Shown: positions 1-8,732, counted from the stretch's first letter. The stretch is 64,000 bases of DNA from Effusibacillus consociatus (GCF_042652925.1 NZ_JBHSHC010000006.1:40445-104444), one strand, 5' to 3'. The notes: generated by a model from the sequence alone, not told the origin. Numbers and translations are program-made.

Positions 1-379
1 TGTCCCCATGTGCGTCAAACCAGATAATTCCAAGACGAGGAACCGATTTCGCCGCACCGGCCACGCTTCCGATGGCAATGGAATGGTCTCCGCCCAGAAT
101 GATCGGCAGACGCCCGGATGCAATTTCTCCGGACACCTTTTGCGCCACATCGTTAGACACGGTTACGATTTCTGGCAGGTACTTCAGTTTCTGATTGGCC
201 ACCCGGTGGGATTCCGGAGTCGGGGAATCGACATTCCCCAGTTCAATCACTTCATAGCCAAGTTGGGAAATTCGATCATGCAAATTCGCGTACCGGATTG
301 CCGACGGCCCCATGTCGACTCCACGCCTTCCCTGCCCCAAGTCGGACAGAACTCCGATAATTGAAACCGCTTTTTTCAT
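1..379 (-). CDS. rocF: Arginase, N-terminal part (cut by window edge)
   Basis: Arginase hydrolyses L-arginine to ornithine and urea in the cytoplasm using a binuclear manganese centre. The visible 126 residues start MKKAVSIIGVLSDLGQGRRG, followed by the family stretch GVDMGPSAIRYA. Near the edge are the first metal-ligand motif GGDHSIAIGS and then IWFDAHGD, the second ligand motif. The start ATG follows a GGGGGC ribosome site. The C-terminal two thirds lie outside the window. Agmatinase or formiminoglutamase share the fold, but the N-terminal GQGRRGVDMGP stretch is typical of arginase. The 66-nt gap to the upstream yhaN-like gene has no clear terminator. Confidence 0.88.
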   Translation of the reverse strand, partial: MKKAVSIIGVLSDLGQGRRGVDMGPSAIRYANLHDRISQLGYEVIELGNVDSPTPESHRVANQKLKYLPEIVTVSNDVAQKVSGEIASGRLPIILGGDHSIAIGSVAGAAKSVPRLGIIWFDAHGD

Positions 380-445
380 GTTTCTGCCCCCAGTTCGTTT
401 GGTTCCGCCCCATTCCGGTACTAGTTAAAACCGGATGCGGCTCCT

Positions 446-2863
446 TTACAGATGATGAACAACGAGCCCGTCACCTCTGATCCGCCGAAGCAATGCCATA
501 TCCAAAGTTCGATGCGTAAAAAAGAGAATCTGCCGTTGGGATGATTTGGTAAGCAGATACTGCATCGTCTTTTCCAGACGCTGATCGTCATAATGCAAAA
601 ATGGTTCGTCAATCAAAAGCGGCAAACGGTCTCCCTCTTCAATCACAGATTCGGCGACAGCCAACGCCAGCGCAAAGCTTAACTGATCCGCTGTCCCCTT
701 CGACAACCCGCTCATTTCGTAAGTATATCCAGAATCGGGGGATGTCACCCGGACGTCCAATTGTCCATCCACCCGGAGGTTGGAATATCGTCCTCCCGTA
801 AAAATTTCGGCCAGTCCGGACACTTTTTGCACAAGCCTCGGTGCTTGTTCCCGATATAAAGCAATCCGAATTTCCTCAAATGCCGCTTTGGTTGTTTCCA
901 ACGCTTCCCGGGCGGCAGACCACTTCGCAGCCTGCTCCCGCCAGTAGTCCAATTCCCGCCCTAAAGCAACCAGATTTACACGTCCCTGCCGAATCGACTG
1001 CAGGCGACCCTCCAGCTCTTTTACCCTGGCAAAATCGGCCAGGTACACCCGTTCATCTTGCTCCAAAGAGCGTAATTCTTCTTCCAACTGCCGGGGATTC
1101 AACGGGGTATCCGGCAAGCGGATCAAATCATTGGCAACGTCCAATTCTTCCAGTCGCTTCTGCCAGCGGCTGATCTCCTGCTGGATCCCTGAGATCCTTT
1201 GAAGGAAATCAATCTGCTGCAGCAGCTGCTTTGCTTTTGTTTCCCATTCCTCGACTGCCAGCTCTAATTCGTCAGCATCAACATCAAGGTGCACTTGGTA
1301 GTTGGCATCGAATATTCCTGACTCCCGAAATACGCGCTCGACGGTTGCCAATTCGGCTTGCAAACGTTCTTCCGTTTTCCGAACTTCACTGGATACCCAC
1401 TCCATCTGTTGTTCAAGTCCCGAGAGACGTTCTCGAGTTTGCAGAATCTGCTGCCAACGGGCACGGGCTTGCCGCGGGGTATCCGCGTCGAATCGCTTAA
1501 GCAATTCAATCAGTTCCGTTTCCCATTTCTCAATTTCCGCCTGCTTTTGTTCCTGCTGCTGCTTGATCAGAATTTGATACTTCCGTATTTTATTCCGGCC
1601 GGCCACGCGACTTGCCACCGACAGCACAATCCCGACGGCTGCAGCCGCAATTCCGATTGCCCGATAGCCAAGCAGGGTGAGAAAGCCACCTGCCAGAATG
1701 GCTCCCACTCCACTTAGCAAGAGCGAGGAGTTCCAGCCGGACACTTTGCCTTCGTTCCCCTCTGGATTAACCGGCTCGTTACGAAAGTCATCAGTCAGTT
1801 TCTGATCCAACTCTTCAATCCGTTGGAGATCCGGTTCAGCGATTTGTTTATACCGAGCGGCAAACCCAATACTGTCCGGATCCGGTCGAAGAGATTCCAG
1901 TCTTTCGACAAAAGTGGCCCGTTCTTGAAAAAGGGAACGGCAGCTTTCAACTCTTCGGTATAGAGTTCCCCGAATTTCCTGAAATTGTTCCTGTGAGAAA
2001 TCCGCAGGGAAAGAACAGTCTTCCGCGTTCAGAGAAGTGGCTGCTGCTTCAGAAGGCGATTTTTCCAACTCCAAGTTCTTCAGAAGAGAATGGATATGGC
2101 CCGCCAGCTCTATTTTCCGTAATGCGAGGCTTGTTTCTTTCTCTTTACACTCTCCGTGTATACGCTCCAATTCTTCACACAGCTCTTTGCCCGCTGCTTC
2201 GTTCGCTTCTTCCTTCCCGATCGCCAGTTTGATCTGCTGCTGCTTCGCCACCGCCTGCCCCAAGGGTTTGCTTTCCGCCCGTTCCGTTCCGATCTCCTCA
2301 ATTTTTTGCGCAATAACCGCTTCCGCTTTCTGAATCAATGCCTGGTCAGCCGTTTGCAAGAATGACCCGCTGATCAATTTGGGGGCTGCCTCTCTTCGCC
2401 ATTCGTCCCATTCAGCTCGCAAACCTTCTCCCAGACACAGCGAATTTTTGAACATCAATTCGTCAATTCCAAGAAGCGATTGCAGAAACAATCTTTCTTT
2501 TCGAGCATCCTCGGGGAATTCATTGGTAATGTCTTCTCCCGTATGGGCCAGATAGATTCTGCAATCTTCCCGATTTTTCAGAAAGCTGCGCTCTATCCGG
2601 TACGACTGCCCATTGATCGTACATTCCAATACTCCTCCGTAAACTTCGCCCTGCCAAGGCATGTACCGGCTGTGTTCTTCCGTATAAACTGTCCGTTTCT
2701 TACCGGGTTTTTTCATTCCGAATAACATCGCAAGAACAAACGACTGCAGGGTGGTTTTCCCCGCTTCATTCGGACCGTAAATCACCTGCAGGCCATCTTT
2801 CAAATCGAGCGTGTAATTCTGATATTTGCCAAATCCGTGTATCTCCAACCGGTCAATTCTCAA
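446..2863 (-). CDS. yhaN: YhaN-type SMC/Rad50-like ATPase
   Basis: This is an 805-residue AAA/SMC-like ATPase, probably the partner of the phosphoesterase encoded just upstream in a SbcC-SbcD or Rad50-Mre11 type DNA end-processing pair. Walker A (GPNEAGKT) is at residues 30-37. The ABC signature and Walker B region near the C terminus read LSKGTADQLSF and LPLLIDEPF. Between them are long charged coiled-coil stretches interrupted near residues 379-420 by a hydrophobic double segment that could cross the membrane, as in YhaN proteins. The start is TTG in a TTGA overlap with the stop of the upstream gene, so translation is probably coupled. Function is inferred from family and pairing. Confidence 0.85.
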   Translation of the reverse strand: MRIDRLEIHGFGKYQNYTLDLKDGLQVIYGPNEAGKTTLQSFVLAMLFGMKKPGKKRTVYTEEHSRYMPWQGEVYGGVLECTINGQSYRIERSFLKNREDCRIYLAHTGEDITNEFPEDARKERLFLQSLLGIDELMFKNSLCLGEGLRAEWDEWRREAAPKLISGSFLQTADQALIQKAEAVIAQKIEEIGTERAESKPLGQAVAKQQQIKLAIGKEEANEAAGKELCEELERIHGECKEKETSLALRKIELAGHIHSLLKNLELEKSPSEAAATSLNAEDCSFPADFSQEQFQEIRGTLYRRVESCRSLFQERATFVERLESLRPDPDSIGFAARYKQIAEPDLQRIEELDQKLTDDFRNEPVNPEGNEGKVSGWNSSLLLSGVGAILAGGFLTLLGYRAIGIAAAAVGIVLSVASRVAGRNKIRKYQILIKQQQEQKQAEIEKWETELIELLKRFDADTPRQARARWQQILQTRERLSGLEQQMEWVSSEVRKTEERLQAELATVERVFRESGIFDANYQVHLDVDADELELAVEEWETKAKQLLQQIDFLQRISGIQQEISRWQKRLEELDVANDLIRLPDTPLNPRQLEEELRSLEQDERVYLADFARVKELEGRLQSIRQGRVNLVALGRELDYWREQAAKWSAAREALETTKAAFEEIRIALYREQAPRLVQKVSGLAEIFTGGRYSNLRVDGQLDVRVTSPDSGYTYEMSGLSKGTADQLSFALALAVAESVIEEGDRLPLLIDEPFLHYDDQRLEKTMQYLLTKSSQRQILFFTHRTLDMALLRRIRGDGLVVHHL

Positions 2864-3990
2864 CGGTTGATCACCCTTCCATAGGTTAACGCATCCAATC
2901 CGATGGTCAGTGCCAACTCCAACACTTCCTTCCGGCGTTCATCCGGCTCCGCCACTATCCGTTCCCGCATCAGCTTGACAAACCTCCCATGAATCGACTC
3001 GGGCGTATAGCTGTCCAAGTCATAATCCAAACGGGTGTCATTTTCCACCTGAATCCAAAATCCGCTCTCCGACCATTCCCGCTTCAGATGCTCCAAATCG
3101 ATTCCTGCATCCAACGAACCGACCAAACGAATTCGAATCAGATTTCGCTCCCATTCGTCCGCCGGGATCGCTTCCCGCGCCCGGCTTGTAATCTCTCGTA
3201 CAGATTCACACCCGGTTACATCGATCTCGCGCATCTGATACGAGCGCTTGGCCAATGGAAGCCAGGTCAGGCGTGCTCCGCCTTTTTCAGCTTCCACCAG
3301 AAACGCGCCGTGTTCTCCCAACTCGTCAAATCCAAGCGGTTCCAGGCTGCCTGAATAGGCGGCCCGGATTCTCCCCGCTTCTTCCCAAATCATTTCTTTC
3401 TGATGATAGTGAGCAAGGGCTGCGTAGTCAGCCCCGATACGGCGGATTTCCGCACGGGAAATCGGGAGATAGGGACTTCCCTCAGGCGCATCGACACTCC
3501 CGTGAATCATCACAATCTCGATGGATTCGGAATCTGCCAACCGCAGGTTCCTGTACGGATTCTCTCTCTGGATGGTCGATGGATAGCCAAATCCCCAAAC
3601 TCCGCAAATTCCTCCCATCAATTCCACACGTTCCACCTGCGGCCCGTATATATGTACATGACTTCCCCAATCGACTCTCCTGTACGGGGAATCCACTGTA
3701 AGCGGATCATGGTTTCCCGGCGTAATCAGAATCGGCAACGGCGCCAATTCTTTAAACATTGCCTTGATTTCCTGCAGATGACCATCGTCTATGAAGATCC
3801 CTTCAAACAGATCTCCTGTAATCGATATGAAATCGACTGCATGCTCCAGGGCGGACTCACAGGCTTTCCGAAAGGTAGCCAGCAATTCATGCGCCCTCCG
3901 GTCTGCTGCCTGTTTCGAAAATCCACTGCCTCGAAACGCAGTCCCCAAATGAACATCTCCAAATTGCAAAAACCGAACTGAACGGGTCAT
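2860..3990 (-). CDS. yhaO: YhaO-type metallophosphoesterase (SbcD/Mre11-like)
   Basis: This 376-residue calcineurin-like phosphoesterase is predicted to be a DNA nuclease acting with the ATPase downstream. The metal-binding motifs are in order: GDVH (Asp12, His14), GDLFE, PGNHDP, then IHGSVDA and AHYHQ. A C-terminal region follows that fits the Mre11/SbcD capping domain. GGGGGAG lies just upstream of the ATG. The gene opens a two-gene operon with the ATPase (4-nt overlap) and is divergent from the small plus-strand gene on its other side. The family match is strong; the physiological substrate cannot be read from sequence. Confidence 0.87.
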   Translation of the reverse strand: MTRSVRFLQFGDVHLGTAFRGSGFSKQAADRRAHELLATFRKACESALEHAVDFISITGDLFEGIFIDDGHLQEIKAMFKELAPLPILITPGNHDPLTVDSPYRRVDWGSHVHIYGPQVERVELMGGICGVWGFGYPSTIQRENPYRNLRLADSESIEIVMIHGSVDAPEGSPYLPISRAEIRRIGADYAALAHYHQKEMIWEEAGRIRAAYSGSLEPLGFDELGEHGAFLVEAEKGGARLTWLPLAKRSYQMREIDVTGCESVREITSRAREAIPADEWERNLIRIRLVGSLDAGIDLEHLKREWSESGFWIQVENDTRLDYDLDSYTPESIHGRFVKLMRERIVAEPDERRKEVLELALTIGLDALTYGRVINR

Positions 3991-4047
3991 TTTTCATGCT
4001 CCCCCCTACTAACCTTTTTCGGTATTCTTCGGGGAATTCCTTCCGAC

Positions 4048-4077
4048 TTGTATCCTGAAGCTGCAACACGCTACAAT
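4048..4077 (+). promoter_or_regulatory. Probable sigma-A promoter for the small two-gene unit
   Basis: TTGTAT and TACAAT are separated by 18 nt and end 14 nt before the first start codon. This lies in the divergent spacer shared with the phosphoesterase gene. The -10 is good and the -35 is weak. Confidence 0.45.
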
Positions 4078-4091
4078 AAGCTGAGGAAAGG

Positions 4092-4349
4092 ATGATGGAC
4101 ATGCAGGACTACGAACACCTGCTTTTATCGTGGACGCAGCTCCAAGCGATCCGACTCATTATGGGTGAGAATGCGGAAGCCGGTTCCATGCGGGTTATCG
4201 AGCAAAAACTGAAAGAAGAATATCAGATTACTGAAGTAAGCCTTGTCGGACGCACTCTTGACGAATATGCGGTCTCTTTCCGCAAAAACGGGGAGAACAA
4301 GATGGTTCGCTTTGATGCAGACGAGGTGGAAAGCATTTATGATGTCTAA
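4092..4349 (+). CDS. Small acidic protein of unknown function
   Basis: This is an 85-residue soluble protein that I do not recognise. It is mixed alpha/beta in character with many charged residues (LKEEYQITEVSLVGRTLDEY), and has no Cys, signal peptide or membrane segment. Three ATGs (codons 1, 2 and 4) follow GAGGAAAGG. The first abuts that site, so the second or third ATG may be the real start. Its end overlaps the start of the next gene in a coupled arrangement, and both sit between the yhaO-yhaN pair and spoIIM. Good ribosome site, own promoter and overlap support a real gene. Confidence 0.65.
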   Translation: MMDMQDYEHLLLSWTQLQAIRLIMGENAEAGSMRVIEQKLKEEYQITEVSLVGRTLDEYAVSFRKNGENKMVRFDADEVESIYDV

Positions 4350-4698
4350 AAAATGGCTCCGTCCGATTTGGATATCCGCAATGCTGATTGCCATCCTGGC
4401 CGTCTACGTAGGGCTTTTTAAAAACCCTCTGCCTGGCCGCTTCTTTGTCGATCTTTCAAACTCAATGTTCCTTTGGGGCCTAACACTCCTGTGTGTAAGC
4501 CTGATCTATGTCACCCGTTTTTTCGGGTTTCTTGCGTATTTTCAAAACTGGTTCCGGTTTCGCCCTCTGACCCCAACATCTGACGAGGAAGCGGAACCGG
4601 AAGCCCCCCAACACGAGGATACAGAAAAAAGGGACCCGTCTCTTGTGTACGCGTCCCTCCTGCTCATTGCTCTTTCGATTCCGATCTACTACATCTGA
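4339..4698 (+). CDS. Small three-helix membrane protein
   Basis: This is a 119-residue membrane protein starting MMSKKWLRPIW. Hydrophobic segments lie at about residues 8-24, 36-60 and 101-118, with an acidic cytosolic loop (DEEAEPEAPQHEDTEKRD) between the second and third. The ATG overlaps the stop of the upstream gene and is preceded by GAGGTGG at 9 nt. Size and topology recall uncharacterised Firmicute families such as DUF3899, but I cannot confirm membership. Its stop is 10 nt from the convergent spoIIM-like stop with no visible terminator between them. Confidence 0.7.
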   Translation: MMSKKWLRPIWISAMLIAILAVYVGLFKNPLPGRFFVDLSNSMFLWGLTLLCVSLIYVTRFFGFLAYFQNWFRFRPLTPTSDEEAEPEAPQHEDTEKRDPSLVYASLLLIALSIPIYYI

Positions 4699-4708
4699 TG
4701 TGGATCGG

Positions 4709-5299
4709 CTATTTCATATACCACGTTAACAATACCGGTGTTACAAACCCTTCAATAGCCGCCGCGGCAACCAAAAGAAGAGCGATCACCGGAAGCGCGA
4801 GCAGCGCCTCTTTAAACGCGTAACGGAAGCTTTCCCAACGCGTTTTCCCCACCATTGGCCGCAGCCACATATACCCCAATTTAATGCCCATCGCCCCGGC
4901 TATTAAAAACGCCGGGATTTCCAATACCCCATGCGGAAGGATGCCGAACAGAATCAGAGCCCACACCGGGGCTTGGCCCATTTGTCCCATCAGGGCAAGT
5001 GCATACCCGACAACCATCCCGTTGATCACAAGTAAATGAATGGACAGAATGGACAGAAACACACCGGATCCAAGTAAGACCAATGAAACCGTTAGATTAT
5101 TTTTAAACAAAAGCAGGGACAAATCCAAATGGTCGCCTTTTGCTTCCGCAGCAATTTGCTCGAGATGACGGAGATACTGTTTCAAGAATCCATGAAGAGG
5201 TTCAAAGAAGACGAGTCCAATCAAAAGCCCTACGACAAACAAACTGAATGCAAACCACACGTAGCCTCGGTTTTCCTTGATAACTGAAATAGATCTCAT
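4709..5299 (-). CDS. spoIIM: SpoIIM-family membrane protein
   Basis: This 196-residue integral membrane protein carries the SpoIIM (DUF95) core: a first segment near residues 13-31, then NGMVVGYAL and ILPHGVLEIPAFLIAGAMG, and a hydrophobic C-terminal segment. SpoIIM, SpoIID and SpoIIP form the peptidoglycan-degrading engulfment complex in B. subtilis. However, SpoIIM-like proteins also occur as paralogs outside that complex, so the engulfment role is inferred. AAGGAGGAACC lies directly before the ATG. It is divergent from pdaB, and its position next to pdaB/kbaA/gerD suits a sporulation role. Confidence 0.8.
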   Translation of the reverse strand: MRSISVIKENRGYVWFAFSLFVVGLLIGLVFFEPLHGFLKQYLRHLEQIAAEAKGDHLDLSLLLFKNNLTVSLVLLGSGVFLSILSIHLLVINGMVVGYALALMGQMGQAPVWALILFGILPHGVLEIPAFLIAGAMGIKLGYMWLRPMVGKTRWESFRYAFKEALLALPVIALLLVAAAAIEGFVTPVLLTWYMK

Positions 5300-5402
5300 G
5301 GTTCCTCCTTAAAAACTTGGTGTGCCCCATTCAGGCATAACCTCGTCCCGCTTGCATAGACTTGTACCGATATGGACAGTGTAGTGACGGAGGTGTAATT
5401 TT

Positions 5403-6173
5403 ATGAATGTAATTTGGTCATTTCATTGGAAGCAGGGCAAGCGAATTGCCATTCTCGCAATCGCTATGCTGCTTTTTGCCGGGGTTCTCTACGCAGAAGT
5501 AGGCCCCTCGAATTTAATTTCGATACCCACCGCATCCACTGCTTCCCCCGGAGCGATCTACAAAGTCCAGACGGATCAAAAGGTGGTGGCTCTCACGTTT
5601 GACATCTCTTGGGGTGAGAAAACACCGGGACCTGTGCTTGATGTGCTGGAAAAGAAGGGCTTAAAAAAAGCAACCTTCTTCCTGTCGGGTCCATGGACCT
5701 CCACCCACCCCGAAATTGCAAAACGAATTCGAACCATGGGGTTTGAAATCGGTTCGCACGGCCATCTGCATAAAAATTTCTCACAGTACAGCAACGACTG
5801 GATCCACGATCAGGTCAAAAAAGCGGAAGAAGCGATTTTCGACACGACAGGAGTCAAAACCAAGCTGATTCGGACGCCTAACGGCGACTTCAATAAGCGT
5901 GTACTTGAGAAACTCCATTCGATGGGGTATACCACAATCCAATGGGATACCGATTCGCTCGATTGGAAAAATCCCGGCGTCGATACCATTGTGAACCGTG
6001 TGCTTTCGAAAGCGCACCCTGGCGATATTATATTGATGCATGCCAGTGATTCATGCAAACAAACTGTCGAAGCACTCCCCCGCATCATTGACGGCCTACG
6101 CGAAAAAGGGTATGAATTCGTTACAGTTACGGAACTGATTGCCGGTACGAATACGCGATCAAAAGCGGAGTAG
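5403..6173 (+). CDS. pdaB: Sporulation polysaccharide deacetylase family protein PdaB
   Basis: PdaB is a NodB-fold protein needed for spore stability in B. subtilis. The 256 residues match its usual length. An N-terminal signal anchor covers about residues 13-31. NodB motifs follow: TFDISWGE at 65-72 (the second Asp of the usual TFDDG is Ile68), SHGHLH at 118-123, RTPNGDF at 157-163, WDTDSLDW at 181-188 and LMHASD at 211-216. Loss of that Asp is, as I recall, typical of PdaB and makes deacetylase activity uncertain. GGAGGTG precedes the ATG. Its stop abuts that of the convergent kbaA. Confidence 0.93.
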   Translation: MNVIWSFHWKQGKRIAILAIAMLLFAGVLYAEVGPSNLISIPTASTASPGAIYKVQTDQKVVALTFDISWGEKTPGPVLDVLEKKGLKKATFFLSGPWTSTHPEIAKRIRTMGFEIGSHGHLHKNFSQYSNDWIHDQVKKAEEAIFDTTGVKTKLIRTPNGDFNKRVLEKLHSMGYTTIQWDTDSLDWKNPGVDTIVNRVLSKAHPGDIILMHASDSCKQTVEALPRIIDGLREKGYEFVTVTELIAGTNTRSKAE

Positions 6174-6737
6174 TTACTCCCTTATGATTCGGCCCAGCAA
6201 GAGAATTAAATAACTGTTGCACGCCAGCAGGATGGTACCGATCATGATCGTTAAACCGGTTTCTCCTGTTGCGGAACCAAATTTTAACGCGACATACCAT
6301 TCAATCGTTGTGAACACATACAGGAAAAACACCGCGGGGATAAATGCCTTTTTCCCTGAAACTTTCGATTTCACATAAGCTACAATCAAAGCTATAACAA
6401 GCGGCCAGGTAGCGAATCCGACGTAAGGCCACACCGATCCCGTTCCCTGGCCTGCCGTTATGTAGCGGAGATAGATCATGTCCACATAAACAACAAGAAT
6501 CAGAAACGCCTGCACCCAATGCCAGAGACGCTGCGGAAGAAACCCTTTGACGATGAAGTTGAGAGTCAGATAAGCCCAGAACCCCATCAATGCTGTCGCA
6601 GATACAAAACCTCCGACTTCAAAGCCAAAAAACAAACGGATATTTGCAAAAATATCGGTGAGCGAATGCAGAACTCCGACCAACATCCCCACTGCCACTG
6701 TAGTAAGTACCATAAATCCGAATCTTTTCAGAGTCAT
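6174..6737 (-). CDS. kbaA: KinB-signalling pathway activator KbaA
   Basis: KbaA is a membrane protein needed for KinB input into the sporulation phosphorelay. This copy has 187 residues (B. subtilis about 198) with about six hydrophobic segments, starting MTLKRFGFMVLTTVAVGMLV and ending LLLGRIIRE. Position between pdaB and gerD is the conserved Bacillales order and is the main support beyond the sequence pattern. GGAGGGGAG lies upstream of the ATG. The stop codon abuts that of pdaB, so the two converging genes share no spacer. Confidence 0.88.
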   Translation of the reverse strand: MTLKRFGFMVLTTVAVGMLVGVLHSLTDIFANIRLFFGFEVGGFVSATALMGFWAYLTLNFIVKGFLPQRLWHWVQAFLILVVYVDMIYLRYITAGQGTGSVWPYVGFATWPLVIALIVAYVKSKVSGKKAFIPAVFFLYVFTTIEWYVALKFGSATGETGLTIMIGTILLACNSYLILLLGRIIRE

Positions 6738-6839
6738 TCAACAAATCTCCCCTCCAAACGTACCAAAACCATCATAAACAATAATCCGCGAAAAAAACAG
6801 TCTAATATTTCCCATCCATAGATTGGTTGCGCCGGTCTC

Positions 6840-6869
6840 GCATGCAAGAGTCTCCTCCGAGACATATTA
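6840..6869 (+). promoter_or_regulatory. Sigma-G promoter of gerD
   Basis: GCATG and CATATTA are separated by exactly 18 nt, a full match to the forespore sigma-G consensus GHATR-N18-CATNHTA. The predicted start falls a few bases before the ribosome site of gerD, a known sigma-G gene in B. subtilis. Confidence 0.8.
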
Positions 6870-6897
6870 TGTACAAGCACCGAAAGGAGGGCTTTCT

Positions 6898-7596
6898 ATG
6901 CGAGTCCGCAGCCGTTTAATTTTCATATTGGCCCTTGCCTTCCTCTTGAGCAGTCTCACATCATGTTCGTCTGGAGGCAAACAAGGCGGAGAACAGCAAA
7001 AACCTGAATATAACCAAATGAAAGCCATGACGTTGGATGTTCTTCATTCGAAGGAAGGAAAAGATACTCTAAAGGATGTTGTGAAGGAACCTTCATTCAA
7101 GAGTTCGTTGATCATATCGGAACAGGAAGTTCAAACTGCAATAATGAAAACATTAAGTGATGAAAAAACACAAAAGAAAATTCTTGAAGAGCAGATGAAA
7201 GATCCAAAGTTTGCTGCCTCGATGGTGAAAGCATCGAAAAAAGAACATGAAGCGCTGTTAAAGCAGATGATGAAGGACCCCGACTACCAACAATCGATGC
7301 TCACACTCATGAAATCACCCGAATACCAGAAAATGATCTTAACCACGATGCAGAGTCCCGAATATCGGCAAATGACCATGAAAATCATGGCCGATTCCTT
7401 ACAAAACCCGGAATTTAAGCTGATGTTCATGGATCTCGTCAAACAAGCGATCCAATCCGGTGCGGGCGTATCCAAAATGGAGGAGAAAAAAGAAGGCAAA
7501 GAGAAGAAGGAAGGCAAGGAAGGTAAAGAGGGTAAGGAAGAGGGAAAAGAAGGCGGTAAAGAAGGAGAAGGCGGTGGTGGAGAAGGAGAAGAATAA
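6898..7596 (+). CDS. gerD: Spore germination lipoprotein GerD
   Basis: GerD is an inner spore membrane lipoprotein required for clustering of germinant receptors. The 232 residues begin with a lipoprotein signal whose lipobox LTSC places the lipidated Cys at residue 23. The body is helical and Met/Lys rich with recurring xxPx[Y/F] motifs at about 101, 126, 139, 152 and 169. Residues 194-232 are a Lys-Glu-Gly run that makes it longer than the roughly 185-residue B. subtilis protein. The start was set at the ATG after AAAGGAGGG rather than an in-frame ATG 25 codons earlier, which would precede the sigma-G promoter. Confidence 0.93.
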   Translation: MRVRSRLIFILALAFLLSSLTSCSSGGKQGGEQQKPEYNQMKAMTLDVLHSKEGKDTLKDVVKEPSFKSSLIISEQEVQTAIMKTLSDEKTQKKILEEQMKDPKFAASMVKASKKEHEALLKQMMKDPDYQQSMLTLMKSPEYQKMILTTMQSPEYRQMTMKIMADSLQNPEFKLMFMDLVKQAIQSGAGVSKMEEKKEGKEKKEGKEGKEGKEEGKEGGKEGEGGGGEGEE

Positions 7597-7598
7597 AG

Positions 7599-7625
7599 AA
7601 AGACCCCCAGGCAGGGGGTATCTTT
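7599..7625. terminator. Bidirectional intrinsic terminator, gerD / salA
   Basis: AAAGA-CCCCC pairs with GGGGG-TA-TCTTT around a 5-nt loop. A-rich and T-rich flanks make it usable from both sides, and it touches the stop codon of the convergent salA. Confidence 0.75.
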
Positions 7626-8703
7626 ATTTCCGGAGATCCGCTTTCTTGGCAACCGCCTTTGCAACCGATTCAAAAATCAGGGCTTGTTCACTACCACTTG
7701 GGAAAATCCCGCTTCCGGATGCAGTTGCCACAGCGAGCGGAATTTGCCCGAGCAGGTCGGTTCGCAATTCCCGTGCGAGTTTTTCCCCGCCGCCTTTGCC
7801 AAAAATATAGTGTCTTTCACCGTTTGCTTCAAAATAAGACATATTTTCAATTACACCAAGAATTTCATGGTTTGTTCGCAATGCCATGGTGCCCGCCCTT
7901 GCGGCGACTTCCGTTGCATTTGACTGAGGGGTAGTCACAATAATCTCTTTGCTTTTCGGAAGCAAAGTATGAACATCCAGCGCCACGTCACCAGTTCCTG
8001 GCGGAAGATCGAGCAGCATCACATCAAGTTCTCCCCAGAATGCTTCCGCAAAAAAGTTACGCAGCATCTTACCCAACATCGGCCCCCGCCAAACGACCGG
8101 CGCATTCTCTTGGACAAAGAAGCCCATCGACATGATCTTGACACCATCTTGCTGCACCGGCATCAGCATATTCTCGACCAGAGTCGGCTTGCGATCGCCC
8201 AAATTGAATATATTTGGCAAACTGAAACCATAAATATCAGCATCGATTACGCCTACACGATATCCTAGACGGGATAACGCCACTGCCAAATTTGCCGTGG
8301 CAGTGGATTTCCCTACACCGCCTTTGCCGGAAGCGACCGCGATAAATACAGTGTTCGTATCGGGCCGCAACAAAGGCGGAACCTCCGGTTGTCCTGCGAT
8401 TTGCAACGGGTTAGCCTGTCCAGCCCGCACTTTCGCGGCGAACCGGCTTCGTTCTTCTTCTGTCATTGTACCCAGTACGACGTCATACGAACCAATCCCC
8501 GGTATCGAGGCAAGAGCAGCGCGAACATCCTGATCAATTTTATTTCTTAACGGGCACCCGGCCACGGTAAGCAATACTTCTACCGTAACATGATCCCCTT
8601 TTATGTCGATCCTTTTCACCATCTCCAATTCTACAATACTGCGATGAACCTCCGGGTCTTCCACTTTCCGCAACGCTTCTAAAACAGCCTGTTCCGTAAT
8701 CAC
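7624..8703 (-). CDS. salA: SalA/Mrp-family P-loop ATPase
   Basis: This 359-residue Mrp/NBP35-type ATPase has an N-terminal MIP18/DUF59 domain (about 1-85) and a deviant Walker A SGKGGVGKST at 125-134. In B. subtilis, SalA regulates gene expression and Mrp proteins carry iron-sulfur clusters. Here the C-terminal CxxC of cluster-binding Mrp is absent (ENMSYFEANGERHYIFGKGG), which favours the SalA type. The start is chosen as GTG giving MITEQAVLEALRKVED, 7 nt after GGAGGT. An upstream ATG pair lies before that ribosome site. It sits between cwlD and gerD as in B. subtilis. Confidence 0.9.
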   Translation of the reverse strand: MITEQAVLEALRKVEDPEVHRSIVELEMVKRIDIKGDHVTVEVLLTVAGCPLRNKIDQDVRAALASIPGIGSYDVVLGTMTEEERSRFAAKVRAGQANPLQIAGQPEVPPLLRPDTNTVFIAVASGKGGVGKSTATANLAVALSRLGYRVGVIDADIYGFSLPNIFNLGDRKPTLVENMLMPVQQDGVKIMSMGFFVQENAPVVWRGPMLGKMLRNFFAEAFWGELDVMLLDLPPGTGDVALDVHTLLPKSKEIIVTTPQSNATEVAARAGTMALRTNHEILGVIENMSYFEANGERHYIFGKGGGEKLARELRTDLLGQIPLAVATASGSGIFPSGSEQALIFESVAKAVAKKADLRK

Positions 8704-8732
8704 CCGACTCACCTCCATCATTCATAATTTTC

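Noticed and set aside
5353..5383. Sigma-G promoter GCATA-N18-CAGTGTA before pdaB
   Set aside because: The -10 has two mismatches to CATNHTA, too weak to list as a feature.
7284..7673. Pro/Ser-rich open frame antisense to the gerD tail
   Set aside because: Product of the purine-rich repeat read backwards; it crosses the terminator.
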